A DNA stretch of 64,000 nucleotides from Echinometra lucunter (GCA_029962745.1 CM057162.1:17715619-17779618); one strand, 5' to 3'; positions 10,008 through 22,662 are shown, counted from the first letter of the stretch. Translations and numbers: made by a program. Notes: a model not told the origin generated them from the sequence alone.

Positions 10008-11599
10008 TCTTAATGACGTTAGCCAATGGGAAGAGATAAAGACAGCAGGTTCGTCTATGCAAACGATATAATGAAAATGATAATAATAAACATGTAAAGA
10101 GCATTTCTTAAGAAACGATAAGTTCAAATATAGGAAGGGGTTCAAGAAAAGGGGGCTGATGCCTGTGAAGGTATACTGTGATTAACAAAACACGTCAGTG
10201 TGACGTTAGTTTAACTCCTTATAATTAGACAAAGTGAAAAAAGTCCTCCTCTTAGGTCGTAAAGTCAAAAACTGAATTTCCTTAATTCCACCGTAATATT
10301 AAAAGAAAATAAATTCCGTAGCGATAAAAGTAACATTCGCCTATAGCTAAAGCTACCTAGTAAGAACTATTCTGCCAAAGCGAAAGCTAAACGCGACTTC
10401 TTGCGCCGGTCCTTTTTCTATGCCAGAGATCTGTACCTGGTGTCCCAAAAAGCGGAAAGACTGATTTTCATTTTTTCAGCATAATTTTTGCATAATTTTT
10501 TTAAGCATCTTCTTTCTGGGAGAAAAACTACAAAGATCATCTATGTCCATATTCTAAAGTTGCCCTTTTAACACATGTTTTGTGGCATGTTTCTTTTGTT
10601 TAAATGCATCATTTAGTGTCCTTAGGTTTTCTTCAACCGTTGTAACATGTTACAGAAACACTGATAAAGGAAATTCTTGGTTGCAAAAATCGAAATAAAA
10701 TGGCATATAATGAAACTTAGGAACCGATTTCAGTTATCTTAACCAATGATCCCAATGATGTAAAAAATACTTTTTCGAAAGCAAAGTGCTTATAAACTGC
10801 AGTACATTTTTGAGATACCTGTTCTAGCTCAAGCACGGGGCTACGGTTCAAAAATTCTTCTGAATGAGCCTCTCCATGGGCTCTTCGTAATACTTTATCA
10901 ATCAAATATTTCTATAGGGTCCAGCATTACCAGGTAAGCGGTATGTTGTTTGACAGGTGGTATACTGTTTGAAAGTTTTCGACAGGTCTTGCACTCCAAC
11001 ATCAGATCGAAATGCCTTCTAGAAAATAGTATAAGGAGATTTGTGCTCTGATGCGCAAGCCTTGTCGAAAGCTTCACTCCTCGCTCACTTTCAAAATTTG
11101 ATGCAGAAAGCGATTTGACCTCCTGCTTTTAAATGTAACCAAACTGGATGTAATATTCAATTTTGTAACAAACCTTTGGGAATGAAGATGAATACATGTA
11201 TCAGCTTACTAATGGTCTTAAAAAGAAAGTGAGGGCAATTTGAAATTTCAAAATAAAGACGGGTAATTTACACCATGTTTTTGCAAGAAAAAGCGTAAGC
11301 TACCTGCAGAGGAGCTTGCAAAAAAGCAATCAAATGCTTGTTGAGGAGAGAATATTCCTCCCTTTTATGCAGGCATTTCCTAATCTGGCAGGTCTTTGTG
11401 TACAAATACAAAACCTTTCTTTTTTATGTGGAATAGGAATGTTAGCTCATGCTGCAGAAGAAACAAACGTTTGCTTCTTTTTGCTGGCAATGACTTGCTT
11501 GGCTATCTGAAGATACAAGCAAAAGGTTAGACAAGGTATTTGTCATATTCAAAAATGATTTTTTTTTTCCTAAAAGTTTTTTTTTTTTCAAGCCATGTT
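10008..11599. other. Intergenic between genes A and E, no gene seen
   Basis: AT-rich sequence without a supported gene. One short island at 10426-10442 is identical over 17 bases (GAGATCTGTACCTGGTG) to the 3' splice boundary of gene A's V exon (7272-7288), possibly the scar of another lost V exon. Confidence 0.35.
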
Positions 11600-11730
11600 C
11601 TTCTCGTTCCTGGACGGTGTGATCGTAGCAACCTTTTGAGATACATAGCTATCGCCTTTTACAGAATCAGATTGCCTTCCCACATTGACAGTCATATCAT
11701 CTGGTAATTCCCAATCAAGGACAACGGGAG
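11600..11730 (-). pseudogene. Truncated type b Ig exon of gene E
   Basis: Minus frame reads V-V-L-D-W-E-L-P-D-D then G-R-Q-S-D-S-V-K-G-D-S-Y-V-S and V-A-T-I-T-P-S-R-N, very close to gene A's type b exon. The 5' part with the first Cys and the 3' part with the second Cys are both gone. Poly-T and AT-rich sequence abut the lower end, and no splice sites remain. Confidence 0.75.
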
Positions 11731-12794
11731 CGGAACTGGTAAAAACAAAACAAAGAAAAATATCTGTGGTTTTTTTCTTCCTTTATATTTTATTATCATT
11801 TTTTTTTAATTCGCATTTATTTTCTTCTGATCAATCAAAAACATCATGTACAAAATTGCAATAAATTATAGAGCTCATCAGCAATTGCGACTTCTTCATT
11901 TAGAGATATGTGATTTACCCTTCCGGAATGTTCTGTTTCATCGAAAGCTTGGGAGCCAGCTCACATCACGTACTTAGTCTACGTTCATGAACATTCTAAA
12001 CTTATGATTTGGATTTATTTTTATTTGGACTAGAGTTGTTCCAGCTGAGAAATTGTAAGCCTTTGCTAACTTAATTATAATATGTGATATTTGGTTTGTT
12101 TTCATACGTTTTTGTAATGAGATACTTAATAAAATTTGATATGTGATATGAAATCTATTTGTTTGATTCTGGTCTTTTGTGGGCTATGGATCGCAACAAA
12201 TATAAAATCCATTTCGTGCCGTACTTCTCGATATTAATCATCTGTAACTTGTTTTAATTATTTTAACCCTGATGCAACATTACATGTATCTAAGCTTAAT
12301 ATCGAAAAGAAGGCGAAATAACGGAGTATCTTGAGTGTAGTTCTTTGAACTCGTCCCAAATCACCTACTTGAACAGCAAATGGACAGTGCCTGCATCACC
12401 CTTTTTTTTTTTCTTTTTTTTTTTCTTTTTTTTTTTGCAAGAGACTGAATGAGACATTATTATCACAGTGCCAGACGCTAGTTTAAACAGCCATAAAGCG
12501 TTTTCCATTGTCCTGTTTGTTTGTTTGTTTGTTTGTTTGTTTACATGTGTATGTATGTTGGCGTGCTCTGGTAAAGCTAATTAAGGACAGTGAGCAACCC
12601 AAAAAAAGTTCATGAGAGCAATGCTCTTCGGATGTCAAACAATATTCCTCGAATGTCAAAAAATAGATTTGAGCGTTATTCCGTCAGCCTTCCGGGGATA
12701 GGAGAACCATGGAGGAACAAAAGCTGTCCTCTGTGTATGGGGTGTGTGCTATGTGTGTTTCATTGTGCAAATATCATTCTGATGAATGCCTTAC
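11731..12794. other. Decayed intron of gene E
   Basis: AT-rich, with long T tracts near 12404-12436 and a (TTTG)n run at about 12515-12543. No coding signal. Confidence 0.4.
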
Positions 12795-13136
12795 CTGTTA
12801 AGAGCGGTGTCATTTCCTTGGTAGCTGATCCTGTGGGTTCTGTCCCGTAAATACTGCTCACTGTGCATTTGTATCTCTCTGTACCCATGGTAATGTCTTT
12901 GATTGTAAGAGATACTGTGTTCTGGTCTCCTAACAAACTGAACTCTGATGGGTTCAAATAACTAAACCAGCAAGATTCCATGCAAGAATGAGTGGCCAGC
13001 CTAATACTGTTGCCCTTCTCCCATGTTACCAACCGATTTCTATTTTGAGGTGTAAATGTACAGACCAGTGTGAAATCTTCGCCGATGACTGGTAGAGAGT
13101 TCTTTGTCTGAATAGACACCTCGAATGAACGACATC
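12795..13136 (-). CDS. V-like Ig exon of gene E
   Basis: A 342-bp exon (114 codons), phase 1-1: acceptor CCCTGTACAG ends at 13137, donor GTAAGG at 12794. Starts C-R-S-F-E-V-S-I-Q, then L-P-V-I-G-E-D-F-T-L-V-C, V-T-W-E-K-G-N and E-R-Y-K-C. Its closest relative by eye is the V exon of gene A: same CCCTGTACAG acceptor and same W-E-K-G-N-S strand C. The usual D-S-x-x-Y of the F strand is changed to G-T-E-R-Y. Open frame, but the rest of its gene is broken. Confidence 0.7.
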
Positions 13137-14796
13137 CTGTACAGGGTGAATAATATAAATATAGGTCATTAGTTCATTTGCTTCTGGCATAAAGTGAGAT
13201 ATATTTTACTTATGTGGTATAGGATTTTCTGTATCGCTATACATCATTTGGCCAGTTAATAAGTAATTATGGAAATGATTTTACATTTGTGTGATAATTT
13301 CTAACCAAAATATTCGAGTCCCAAAATTGAAGACGACTTCGGAGGGTCAATTATTATTCATGAGATAAAGCTGTCAAATACCGTTCGATGATTGGGTAAT
13401 TGCCTTCATGTTTAATGCATAAGCTCATACATAAACATTTTTGCATTCCCACAATTCCCTACGATTTTAGGCAGCAATTCGGGTAAATTGGCGGCTGGAA
13501 GAGGAGTGCAACGTTTTTTACTATTTCAGCACAAACCGCTCAAGAAATTTATTTCAGCAAATCTGCGTGTTGTGAAAAGAATTCAGAGTAAACCCCAAGG
13601 AAGCAGAAATTCTTCAAAGGGGCATTCATAATGGAATTAGATTATAAGATGACCTGAAAAGTAAGTAATGTAACATTTTGTTCAGCATTCTTCATCGTAG
13701 TTGTTAATCGTCCGTCAAGCAGTGCGTAGGCTACCTGCACAAAGTGTATGGGACATCACCTCCAAGGCCCAGAATCAAAAAAACTATTGTTGAATGCAAA
13801 TCAGCTCTACATCAACAGAGAAAAATCATTTAATGGCGATATTTTTCAAAGAGATGTAACATTTTCCGTAGAGAAATGTTTACAGAAATTTCTCCGGTGG
13901 ATAAACAACTGAAGCAAGCTAAATTAGCGATAATCAGCGGTAGATGTTGACCTGTTCGAGACTGGAGTCGAGGCTGAGTGCACTGCAAGACGGACGACGG
14001 GGTAAGATCAGGGTACGAAATTCCCAAGCGTATTGAAGCCGTTGCTAGCCGGCTGGAGTGAGTGTCCCAGTGCCCCTTGATAGCAACATTGATCCGGACT
14101 AAAACTTCAGCCACGATTATTCATGTTAATGACGAAAAGGCGCTATATCAAGTTACTTTTTGGATTGGAATCTATGCCCTCGTTTGAATTCATGATGCAT
14201 CCTTTCTTGGACCTTCCTTTGACTAATCTAGTTGAGGTTTTCTTTGTCATGAAAATCACCCATCATCAAACAGTTAACAAATTTAGGCCTAACGTTAGAC
14301 TAAGTCTCACCACAATGCTTTTTAAAAAAATATATTAATACTCATGACATATACCTCTTTCTCTTCTTAATTTTTTAGGGGGACCTGAACCTGATGTAGT
14401 CTTCTGATAGCATTGTACAGGCAGATTTGATTATCAAGTCAACTCCACTGGTAAGGTATGAAATAAGCCCATTTGATGATTTGTAGCTTTGGCAAGTGTA
14501 GATTTTTAAGGTTTATCATTTAGAACTACATGTATATAGTATTTAGGCTAACGTTAGACAGAAATATCCAACATATTTTACTACAGAGTAGCCATACAAA
14601 GTAACTAACAAGTCTCAGCCTAATAACAACCACCAACTTCTTTATTATCACAGACTGAACCTTCCATCCAGTCTATGTGCAGACCTCAGTACTGTGGTGG
14701 TGGTGGTGGTGGTGGTAGTAGTAGTAGTTAGAATAAAGTTTCAGGGAGTTCATCATATCATTTATGATTTACTTAGAGAGGTGCCTTTCTTTCTTG

Positions 14797-14827
<31 letters not shown>

Positions 14828-15749
14828 AACTCAGCAGCATGTTTACAAATTTTCTCTCTTTTCTTTTGTTTTCTACCTGCAGGTTGTCTAACATGTCTAA
14901 GAAGTTCAGCTACAAGGCTTATAGAGTATCCAGCTGCTTGAGGACTGATGAATTGCACCCCTCCCCAAGCCCTTTTAATAAAAAACTTCATTTATGCATC
15001 TTGGCTTAAAAGATTACACCAAATTCAAAGTTGAGACTATTTAATTTCAGGACAGGCTAATAAAATGTATAAATCTATAAAATTAATTTGAACCATGGAC
15101 CAAAACACTTTTAACAACTATTTTAAAAAAAATTAGGGAACACAAATATTGTAGGCCTAATTAGAAGTTCTGCTTTCAAAATTACTGTAATTAACATTTC
15201 AAAATTAAGGGATTGGAATGGTAGTAATGTAATTGGCTTAGGTTGATTTTCCAGGGGTAGACACTGAGGGTGGGGGGGGGGGTGATTGTTCAGAGAGTAG
15301 TTCTGGAGCAAGTCCAGTCAATTATTAGGGATGGGTTGCTTCACACTGCTACCTAAATTTACAAAACTACCTATGCAGGTATGTGGGGAAGCTGTTGGCT
15401 AAATTGTTTCTGAAAATTGTAAAACTTATGTTTTAACTGCAGATGAGCACTCCACAGAGTGTATTTGGTTCTATATACATATAAGTTACATTTATTATCA
15501 GTATTATCATTATTCTTTTGTACAATTATTATTACTATTATCATTATTAATGTTGTTATTATGAAGTTACATTGATAGGCTATATGGATTCACTCTGCAA
15601 GAATGTTTAAATAGTAAGCCTAGTATTCATACAAGAGCATTCTGCCTCCAGAAATGTTTGCTTATCTCTTGCTGCATTGAAATTACAGTTACACATTTTT
15701 TGCTAATAAAATAATTTTCTTCTCTCTACTTTCTTTCAATTTCTCTTAA
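13137..15749. other. Intergenic, no gene seen
   Basis: No supported coding region. Contains a (GTG)n/(GTA)n tract at about 14693-14728, a (CT)n tract at about 14798-14824 and ATT-rich stretches near 15490-15560. Confidence 0.4.
14798..14824. repeat. (CT)n microsatellite
   Basis: CT dinucleotide run, with a (GTG)n/(GTA)n run about 90 bp to its left. Confidence 0.9.
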
Positions 15750-16380
15750 CCTTAAGTGAAATCTGATGTTGATGTTGCTTTTGGCAGTGTTGTTGTTGAT
15801 GATGAGGACGATGATGCTGGCACAAGATCATATGAAGTTGCTTTGTAATTGAGGTTGATTGCAGCCATACAGAGAGGGGGGGGGGAAGGGGGAACTGTCC
15901 GAAAATGTACTAAACAGAAAAAGAAAGATAGTGTTGATGATGATGATGATGATGATGATAATGATGATGATGATGATGATGATGAGCCTGAGGTCGAGGA
16001 TGATGATTCTGGCCCAAGATCATATGCAGTTGCTTTGTAATTGAGGTGTGGGGGGGGGGGGGGGGGACTCTGTCCAAAAATGCACTGACTAGCAAAAGAA
16101 AGGAAGAAAAAAAAAACGATGATAATGAGATTGAAGATGGTGCTTGATGCGGGCAAAAAGATCATATGAAGTTGTTTTGTGATTGAGGTGTGATTGTAGC
16201 CATACGGGGGGGGGGGGGGGACTGTCCAAAAATCCAGGGACTAGCAAAAGGAAAAAAAAAGACGGCATTGTTGACGATGCAGGCACAAAATCATGAAATT
16301 TCTTTGTAATTGAGATATGATTGCAGTGCATGCAGGACGGGGGAGGGGTACTGTCCTTAAATTCACTGACAACTAGTTTT
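15750..16380 (+). repeat. Four-copy tandem repeat with GAT-rich and G-rich blocks
   Basis: Repeated anchors AGATCATATGAAGTTG, CTTTGTAATTGAGGT and ACTGTCC-AAAATGCACTGAC occur about four times, with anchors near 15825, 16018, 16159 and 16290. Units are about 130-190 bp, varying through a (GAT)n block (15936-15990) and homopolymer G runs. In the plus frame the units end in a common short peptide, R-S-Y-E-V-A-L-stop, R-S-Y-A-V-A-L-stop and R-S-Y-E-V-V-L-stop, after an Asp-rich stretch. They could be multiplied copies of a coding 3' end or a plain minisatellite. Confidence 0.75.
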
Positions 16381-17989
16381 TAAAAATATGCTCCTCAACA
16401 TTTTTTTTTGGGGGGGGGCATACACCTATAATTTTTGCAGAAATGAAAGAAAAAAATCCTTAGGTCAAAGTCTTTAGGGGATACGGTTACTATATGTCTA
16501 TGATCCCACCCCAAAATGGCAACGAGCAAAAATTAACGTGAAAATTTGCTGAGAAAAGAAAAAGCTCACAGCCATAAATAGATGGAGGGGGGGGGGGGGG
16601 GGGCTTATCCTAGAAATTTAGTCTGACAAGGTTTCTTTTGTTCCAAAATTTGGGGGACATACCCTATAATGTCAACCCACTCTTAGAAAATTAGGGGCGC
16701 GTACCGCCAGGTCCCTTCCCCCCCCCCCCCCCCTTCGATTGATGCCCATGATTGCAGCCATATGTAAGAGGAATGTATCTGTTTTGGGGAGGGCCAGGAG
16801 ACATGCATGTTACTGTACGTTGTTGATACATTGCAGATGTAATGATCCATAGTGATTGAAAAGGAAACCGTGAAACAGTGGAGGATGGGAGGGGGGGGGG
16901 TCGGTTAAAGGACAAATTATATGCCTGGCGTGGGTTCAAGTGTTTATTTTTTCATTTCCAAAAATATAAGATAAAAAACAAAATAACAAATTTTGAAGAA
17001 ATCAAACACACATAACTAGTCATATTTTTTTTCACAATGACAGGATACATCTACATACTTTGAAATATGAAACAAAGTAAATCTGGAAAACAATACAGTA
17101 TTAGCTCTTATAGAAATGGAGGGATCCACTTTTATAAAAGCAGTGCTTATAGAGTGTGGATCACTCAAATAATAATAATAATAATACTAGTATTGTAAAC
17201 ATAGCTTGTGTTTAATTTAATCTGCAAGTGATCAACACAAAATAAAGTCAAAACCAGAACTGCATGTCTTACTAACGCATCAGCATCAGATAAAGAGAAG
17301 GGGGTGTAAGCTATTGGGGTAATACTGACATTTTTTAAATGATTGATGATATGAGAGAGGAAATTCTCACGAGTCTGGGCGACGGTACGGTAAATGAATG
17401 AATCATTCAGTGCGCATGCGTTATTATGTTAATAAGTGACAAAAATCTAATATATATTTATAAATATTCATGACAATTTTATACGCGCTGCGCGCAAGCC
17501 AAAACGAGCCTGATTTTCGCTGGTACTCGGAAAAATGGTCGGCGCCATAGGTTTATAAAATTTTGTACATAAAACGCGGGATCAATTTGACCCTCCATAC
17601 CCCCCCCCCCCCTCCATGGCTGGACGGATGCAGAAGCGGAGTTTCACCCCCTTGTCGGACAAATTGACAAAGTGACGAAGTTTTAGCTAGCAAACAAAGA
17701 GAACGTGTTTTTCAGATGCTCCGACATTTCGCTGCCCACCAAGGAAAATATCTATTCCGTGTAGGTGATATTTACATCTGTGGATAGAGGACGAAGTGGC
17801 GATTTACAAGGTACTTTTTATTAATTTAACTTTCGTTAAAATACGGAATTTCCGAAAAATTTTATCAATATTTTCAGCGATAAAATTTTAAAATTTGTTA
17901 TTATAGAGCGTATCATAAACAGGCTGTCAGGCAACCAACTCCCCAGTAACGCGAACTTTGTTAACTGTACGCCATAAAATCTCCCAGGG
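16381..17989. other. Sequence upstream of the CR1-like LINE
   Basis: G/C homopolymer runs (16575-16602, 16719-16733, 17601-17612), an (AAT)n run near 17168-17185 and, from about 17400, CpG-containing sequence that may be the 5' UTR or promoter of the LINE. I cannot set the LINE's true 5' end. Confidence 0.35.
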
Positions 17990-18109
17990 TTGTTTTCTTG
18001 GAATCCATTATTACGTAACAACAGACAGCCATCTCTCAACCAGTCCTTCCGCGCTTTTACATGTTACATGTTACATCCTTTTCGCGAGTCCAGTTATCAC
18101 TACGTCACA

Positions 18110-19306
18110 ATGGTATCCTTAGAAGATGTTAAGCATCTCCGCGTTAAAGAGCTTCGGAGTGAACTACAGAGGAGGGGACTCGACAAAAACGGTGTGAAGG
18201 CGACACTCACTGCTCGTCTTGAAAGAGCCCTGAATCAAGAGCTCCAAGGTCAAAATGCCGACATTGAAACACAGGGGCTTGAGGAAGGTCGTCGACTTCA
18301 GGGCAATCAGATTCTTATGGAAATCCTGGCATTTGTTAGAAGTATTGATGAACGTCTCAAACTTCTATAAACGAAGATGGAAGTTCGGGAGGCATCAACA
18401 AGCACTGCAGAAGAGAGCATCTCCAACAGCTCCAGTGTGCACGATGACGATGATCCTGGAAACGACAGAAGACAAGAGGAGATGATTATACCTGCCGTGC
18501 CGACGTCGAACCGCTTTGACGTTCTTGCTGTCGAAGAAACATCGCCTGACACCTCACCAACATACCACGAGCAAATAGAAGGCTACCGCAACCGACATCA
18601 TGTTAACGACAACAAACACGATGCAGTTGTGGTCGGTGATCCGATGGTGAAACACATCGATGGCAGCCGTCTCTCCCGCAAGAAGAAAGTGAAGTGCGTC
18701 TCTTTCCCTGGGGCAAAAGTGAGAGACATCGTGACCTCTTCGCCTTGTGGGTTTCTGAAGCCAGAGGGTGAACTCATCATCCACGTGGGCACCAATAATA
18801 TGGCCGAGAGTGCTGGTGACGTCACTCATCAAATCACTGACCTCTGCAAGTCTGTTGCTGCCGAGGGGCTCGCAGTTTCAATCTCCACAATCATTCACCG
18901 AAGGTGGGAGAGTGAAGCAGACAAGAAGAGAGTAGACGACATCAACTTTCTACTGGAGATGGCGGCCAATGAAAACAGATGGGGATACGTTATCAACGAC
19001 ATCAGCGAGCAGTACCTCGGACGTGACGGAGTGCATCTAAACAGAGCTGGGCAACGGATCTTGGCAGGCAACTTGAAACGTCACATCAACCGAGCAGACC
19101 AACGTGCAACACGAGTTCCTGTCTTGACCAAGCTGTCGTCCGATCGAGATTCAACAAGTCGACATGAAGCAAGGCGGCATCAACCTCTCCACCGAGAGAA
19201 CCAGAGGCTTCCTTCTGAAGATCAGAACAGGGGCTATCTAAGATCCTACGCCGAAGCCGTTTCTAGAAGATCTCCGGATTTTTGCGTAGTCAGTCAGAGG
19301 ACATGA
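18110..19306 (+). pseudogene. LINE ORF1: SAP domain plus SGNH esterase-like domain
   Basis: 18110-18370 begins M-V-S-L-E-D-V-K-H-L-R-V-K-E-L and contains the SAP helix-turn-helix pattern L-R-x-x-L-x-x-R-G-L-D-x-x-G-x-K-x-x-L, a DNA-binding motif. A TAA (18368-18370) interrupts it. The next stretch (from ATG 18377) is in the same frame, so this was probably one ORF. The esterase part shows V-V-V-G-D-P (block I), H-V-G-T-N-N (block III) and D-G-V-H-L-N (block V, Asp-His dyad). The catalytic Ser of the G-D-S motif is Pro here. The reading frame ends in TGA at 19304-19306, overlapping the next ATG. Confidence 0.75.
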
Positions 19307-22300
19307 CTGAAACCAGCCTTCAGGCCACCCAGGATGGACATCAAAGACTGGGAGGATTACCTTCAACTTGTAAGAAGGGTAACAAATTAAGTAATTGTCT
19401 GACGAATGACCCCAAATTAGGTGAAGGTCGGAAGTATAAGTACCCGTGTGGGATCTGTGAAAAGCCTGTCAACTCTTATCAATACGGCCTTTTGTGTTAT
19501 AAATGTGAAAGATGGTTTCACATTGATTGTCAAGCTTTAAGCTTACCAGAATATTGTAGGTTGTATGAATGTCCTGACGAAAACTGGAATTGTTTATCAT
19601 GTAGTCTGTCACCTTTTTGCGATTCGTTATTTACGAATGATTGCCAAGGAAAAGTAAACCAAATCGAGGATAGACTAAATGAAAACAATACAAATGACAG
19701 GGAAATTCATGTAAACCAAGCGAAAGCAAGTTCATGTATATTACCTAACCCCAAAGATGAAAACACTTCTCTTCATGAAGTGATTACAAGTAAAACTGAA
19801 CAATTGATAAGTGGTTCAGTTCCTCTGTTGAGAAAAAAGGGGTTTAAAATTTGCTCATTTGAATATTCATAGCTTAGTTGCTAAAATCGATGAGCTTAGG
19901 TTACTTCTGAAAAATGCGTCATTTGATGTTATTGGTTTAAATGAGACGTTTTGCGACTCCATGATTGACGATTCCGAATTACACGTTGATAATTATATTT
20001 TATTACGTAGAGACCGTACGAGACACGGTGGTGGTGTGGCTGTTTATATATCTAAGAGGTTCAACTATAAAAGAAGGGATGATTTAATTTCATCTACTAT
20101 AGAATGCCTTTGGTTTGAATTACATTATCCAAATAAGTCCCCCATCCTGGTTGGGGAGTTTTACAGGCCTCCAAATTCTCTTGTTGATTTTTTTTGAAGA
20201 ATTAAACAGAAATTTTGACTCTGCTCTCTCGGAAGATATGAGCTGTATTATTTTAGGCGATTTCAATTGTGATTGTATGCCACACCAACATGATTTGAAT
20301 ACTGAAAAATTAATGTTTTATACAAATATGTACGGGTTAACTCAGCTAACTGATACTGCCACAAGAGTTACAAATACCTCTTCTACTTTGATTGATTTGA
20401 TATTTGTTTCTGACAAAGAAGTTTACAATGAATGGGGAATATTTGAAACTAGCATAAGTGATCATTATTTGGTGTATACAATTCGCGACTTTAGTGCAAA
20501 GATCAAAACAAAATCTGAATATGCTGAATTCCGCTCGTTTAAAAATGTTAAAATTTTACAGCGAATTGAGAAGTACTCCTTGGCAGATCATAAAAGATAT
20601 AGATAATGTTGATGTTGCGTGGGATATGTGGTTGACTTTATTCAAGAATGTAATCAACAAGCACGTACCCATATGTAAAAAGCTGATAAGAAAAAAGGCA
20701 TGCCATGGATATCTGACGAGATTGTCAAGCTCATGACGGAACGTGATAAGGTTCTCAAAGCTGCGAAAGCTAACAAAAGTGATGATCTATGGGTCACTTA
20801 CAAATATCTAAAGAATAAAGTCACTCATCTCATGAGGAAAACAAAAAGAGAATATAATGCAGACCAGATTTCACAAAATCAGAACAATAGTAAGAAAACG
20901 TGGAAATGTTTGAGAGACCTTGTGCCTAAGTCATTACCAATTTCTCCCAATACTATAAACGTTAATGGGGCTAATGTGTCAGACAATGCAAATATTGCTG
21001 AAGCATTCAATGACTTTTTCATTTCCAATGCTTCTAACATTACAAAGGACCTGCAGGGGAATACGCCTTTATTGAGAGTTGACGAGGACAAAGGCATTTG
21101 TCCCGGTCATTCTCAATTTAATTTGAATTTGATTACAAGAGATTTTGTACTGAAACAGATTGATAATCTGAGTTTAGATAAAGCAACTGGTGAAGATCAT
21201 ATCAGCTGTAAACTTTTAAAGATGACAAAAAATGTTATCGCAGAGTCTCTTTGTGATATTATTAACAAATCCCTGTCTTCGGGATTGTTCCACGTGAATG
21301 GAAAAAGGCTCGGGTAGTACCAATATTCAAATCTGGAGATGTTTCTTCACTGAATAATTACCGCCCGATTTCAATATTACCCATCGTGAGTAAAATTATA
21401 GAAAGGGCCGTTCATCAACAGTTCAGTGAATTCTTAGATGAGAATTATTTATTACACCCTAATCAGTCTGGTTTTAGACCTATTCATTCAACAGCTACCG
21501 CCCTTGCAAAACTTGTAAATCAGTGGTCGTTGAACATTGATGACAATGAAATTTCTGGAGTTGCCTTTATAGATCTTCGGAAGGCCTTTGATACTGTGGA
21601 TCATGAGCTACTTTTACATAAATTAGCTTGTATAGGTTGTAGCGATAACACTGTTAATTGGTTCAAATCATATTTAGGTGATCGACAACAAGTCACCCAA
21701 TTCAATGGAGTCAAGTCGCATCCATCAACTATCAAATTAGGCGTGCCACAAGGTTCAATTCTTGGTCCACTTTTATTTTCAATTTATGTTAACAGTCTAC
21801 CTGAATGTACTCCTGAAGGTATCATAGATATGTATGCAGACGATACGACACTTACCGTCAGTGCAAATAATGCAACTGTTTTGGAAGAAAAATTAATTGT
21901 TGCATTAAACAGAGTCATGACGTGGATAAAGAAAAATCGTCTCGTCCTGAACACTGAAAAAACTTGTATCATGATAATAGGCTCCCGTGCTAATCTCAGG
22001 AGAATTGAATCTTTCACCGTTTCATTAAATGGCACTTTGATAAAGAGAGTTCAATTCACCAAATGCCTAGAAGTTCTAATAGATGAGAATTGAAATGGTC
22101 TAAACAAATCGAAAACGTATGTAAACTTACTCAGAAAAACATTGGCGTAATAAAGAGAGCTAAGAGTTTTTTGCCCAAACATTCCTTGAATCTACTTTAT
22201 AACAGTCTAGTGCTACCAAGATTTGATTACTGCTCTGTTGTATGGTCGAATAGATTTCAATCCCATACAACTAAGCTGCAAAAAAATCAAAAGAGGGCCG

Positions 22301-22662
22301 CAAGAATAATATTGAACAAAACGTATGACACGCCGTCGGCTGATTTGTTCAAAAGTCTGAAATGGATGAGAATAGACAAACGGTTTGAGTTAAGTCGCGT
22401 TATGATGATATATAAATGCTTTCATAACTTAGCACCTTCTTACCTTCAGGTAGGCATAATCAAGCCTAATGTTGTACATGAGCATCATACAAGGCAAATA
22501 GACAGTGGATGATTACGTGTACCAAGATTTCACACTGATTGTTATAAGTGTAGCCCAATTGTATCTTCTATATTTGAATGGAATAAGCTGGACAATTCGA
22601 TAAGAAAAGCTCCCTCCATTAATTCATATAAGAGATTGTTTAAACAAAGTTGTAACTTGTGA
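19303..22662 (+). pseudogene. LINE ORF2: PHD finger, APE endonuclease, reverse transcriptase
   Basis: ATG 19303 overlaps the ORF1 stop (ATGA). The PHD finger lies at 19441-19620, with C-G-I-C, C-Y-K-C-x-x-W-F-H-I-D-C and W-N-C-L-S-C giving the Cys4-His-Cys3 zinc ligands. Endonuclease follows: N-I-H-S-L from 19862, G-L-N-E-T (catalytic Glu) near 19936, G-D-F-N near 20260 and S-D-H near 20457. RT: F-I-D-L-R-K-A-F-D (motif A) near 21570, G-V-P-Q-G-S (motif B) near 21743 and Y-A-D-D (motif C) near 21835. Frameshifts, one of them in a T8 run at 20187-20194, and a TGA at 22510-22512 split it into seven pieces. Confidence 0.85.

Larger units (their letters stand above)
11600..13136 (-). pseudogene. 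Ig receptor gene E remnant (V exon plus type b fragment)
   Basis: Minus-strand unit made of one open V-like Ig exon (12795-13136) and a truncated type b Ig exon (about 11600-11730). I could not find a signal-peptide exon upstream of the V exon within 1 kb, nor type c, FN3 or transmembrane exons between 11600 and gene A. The order and phase of what remains match genes A to D, so this is best read as a decayed tandem copy. The V exon could in principle be used by neighbouring gene B through splicing, but nothing in the sequence demands that. Confidence 0.6.

Noticed and set aside
15752..16165. Pro/Ser/His-rich open frames on the minus strand
   Set aside because: They are translations of (GAT)n and poly-G tracts inside the tandem repeat.
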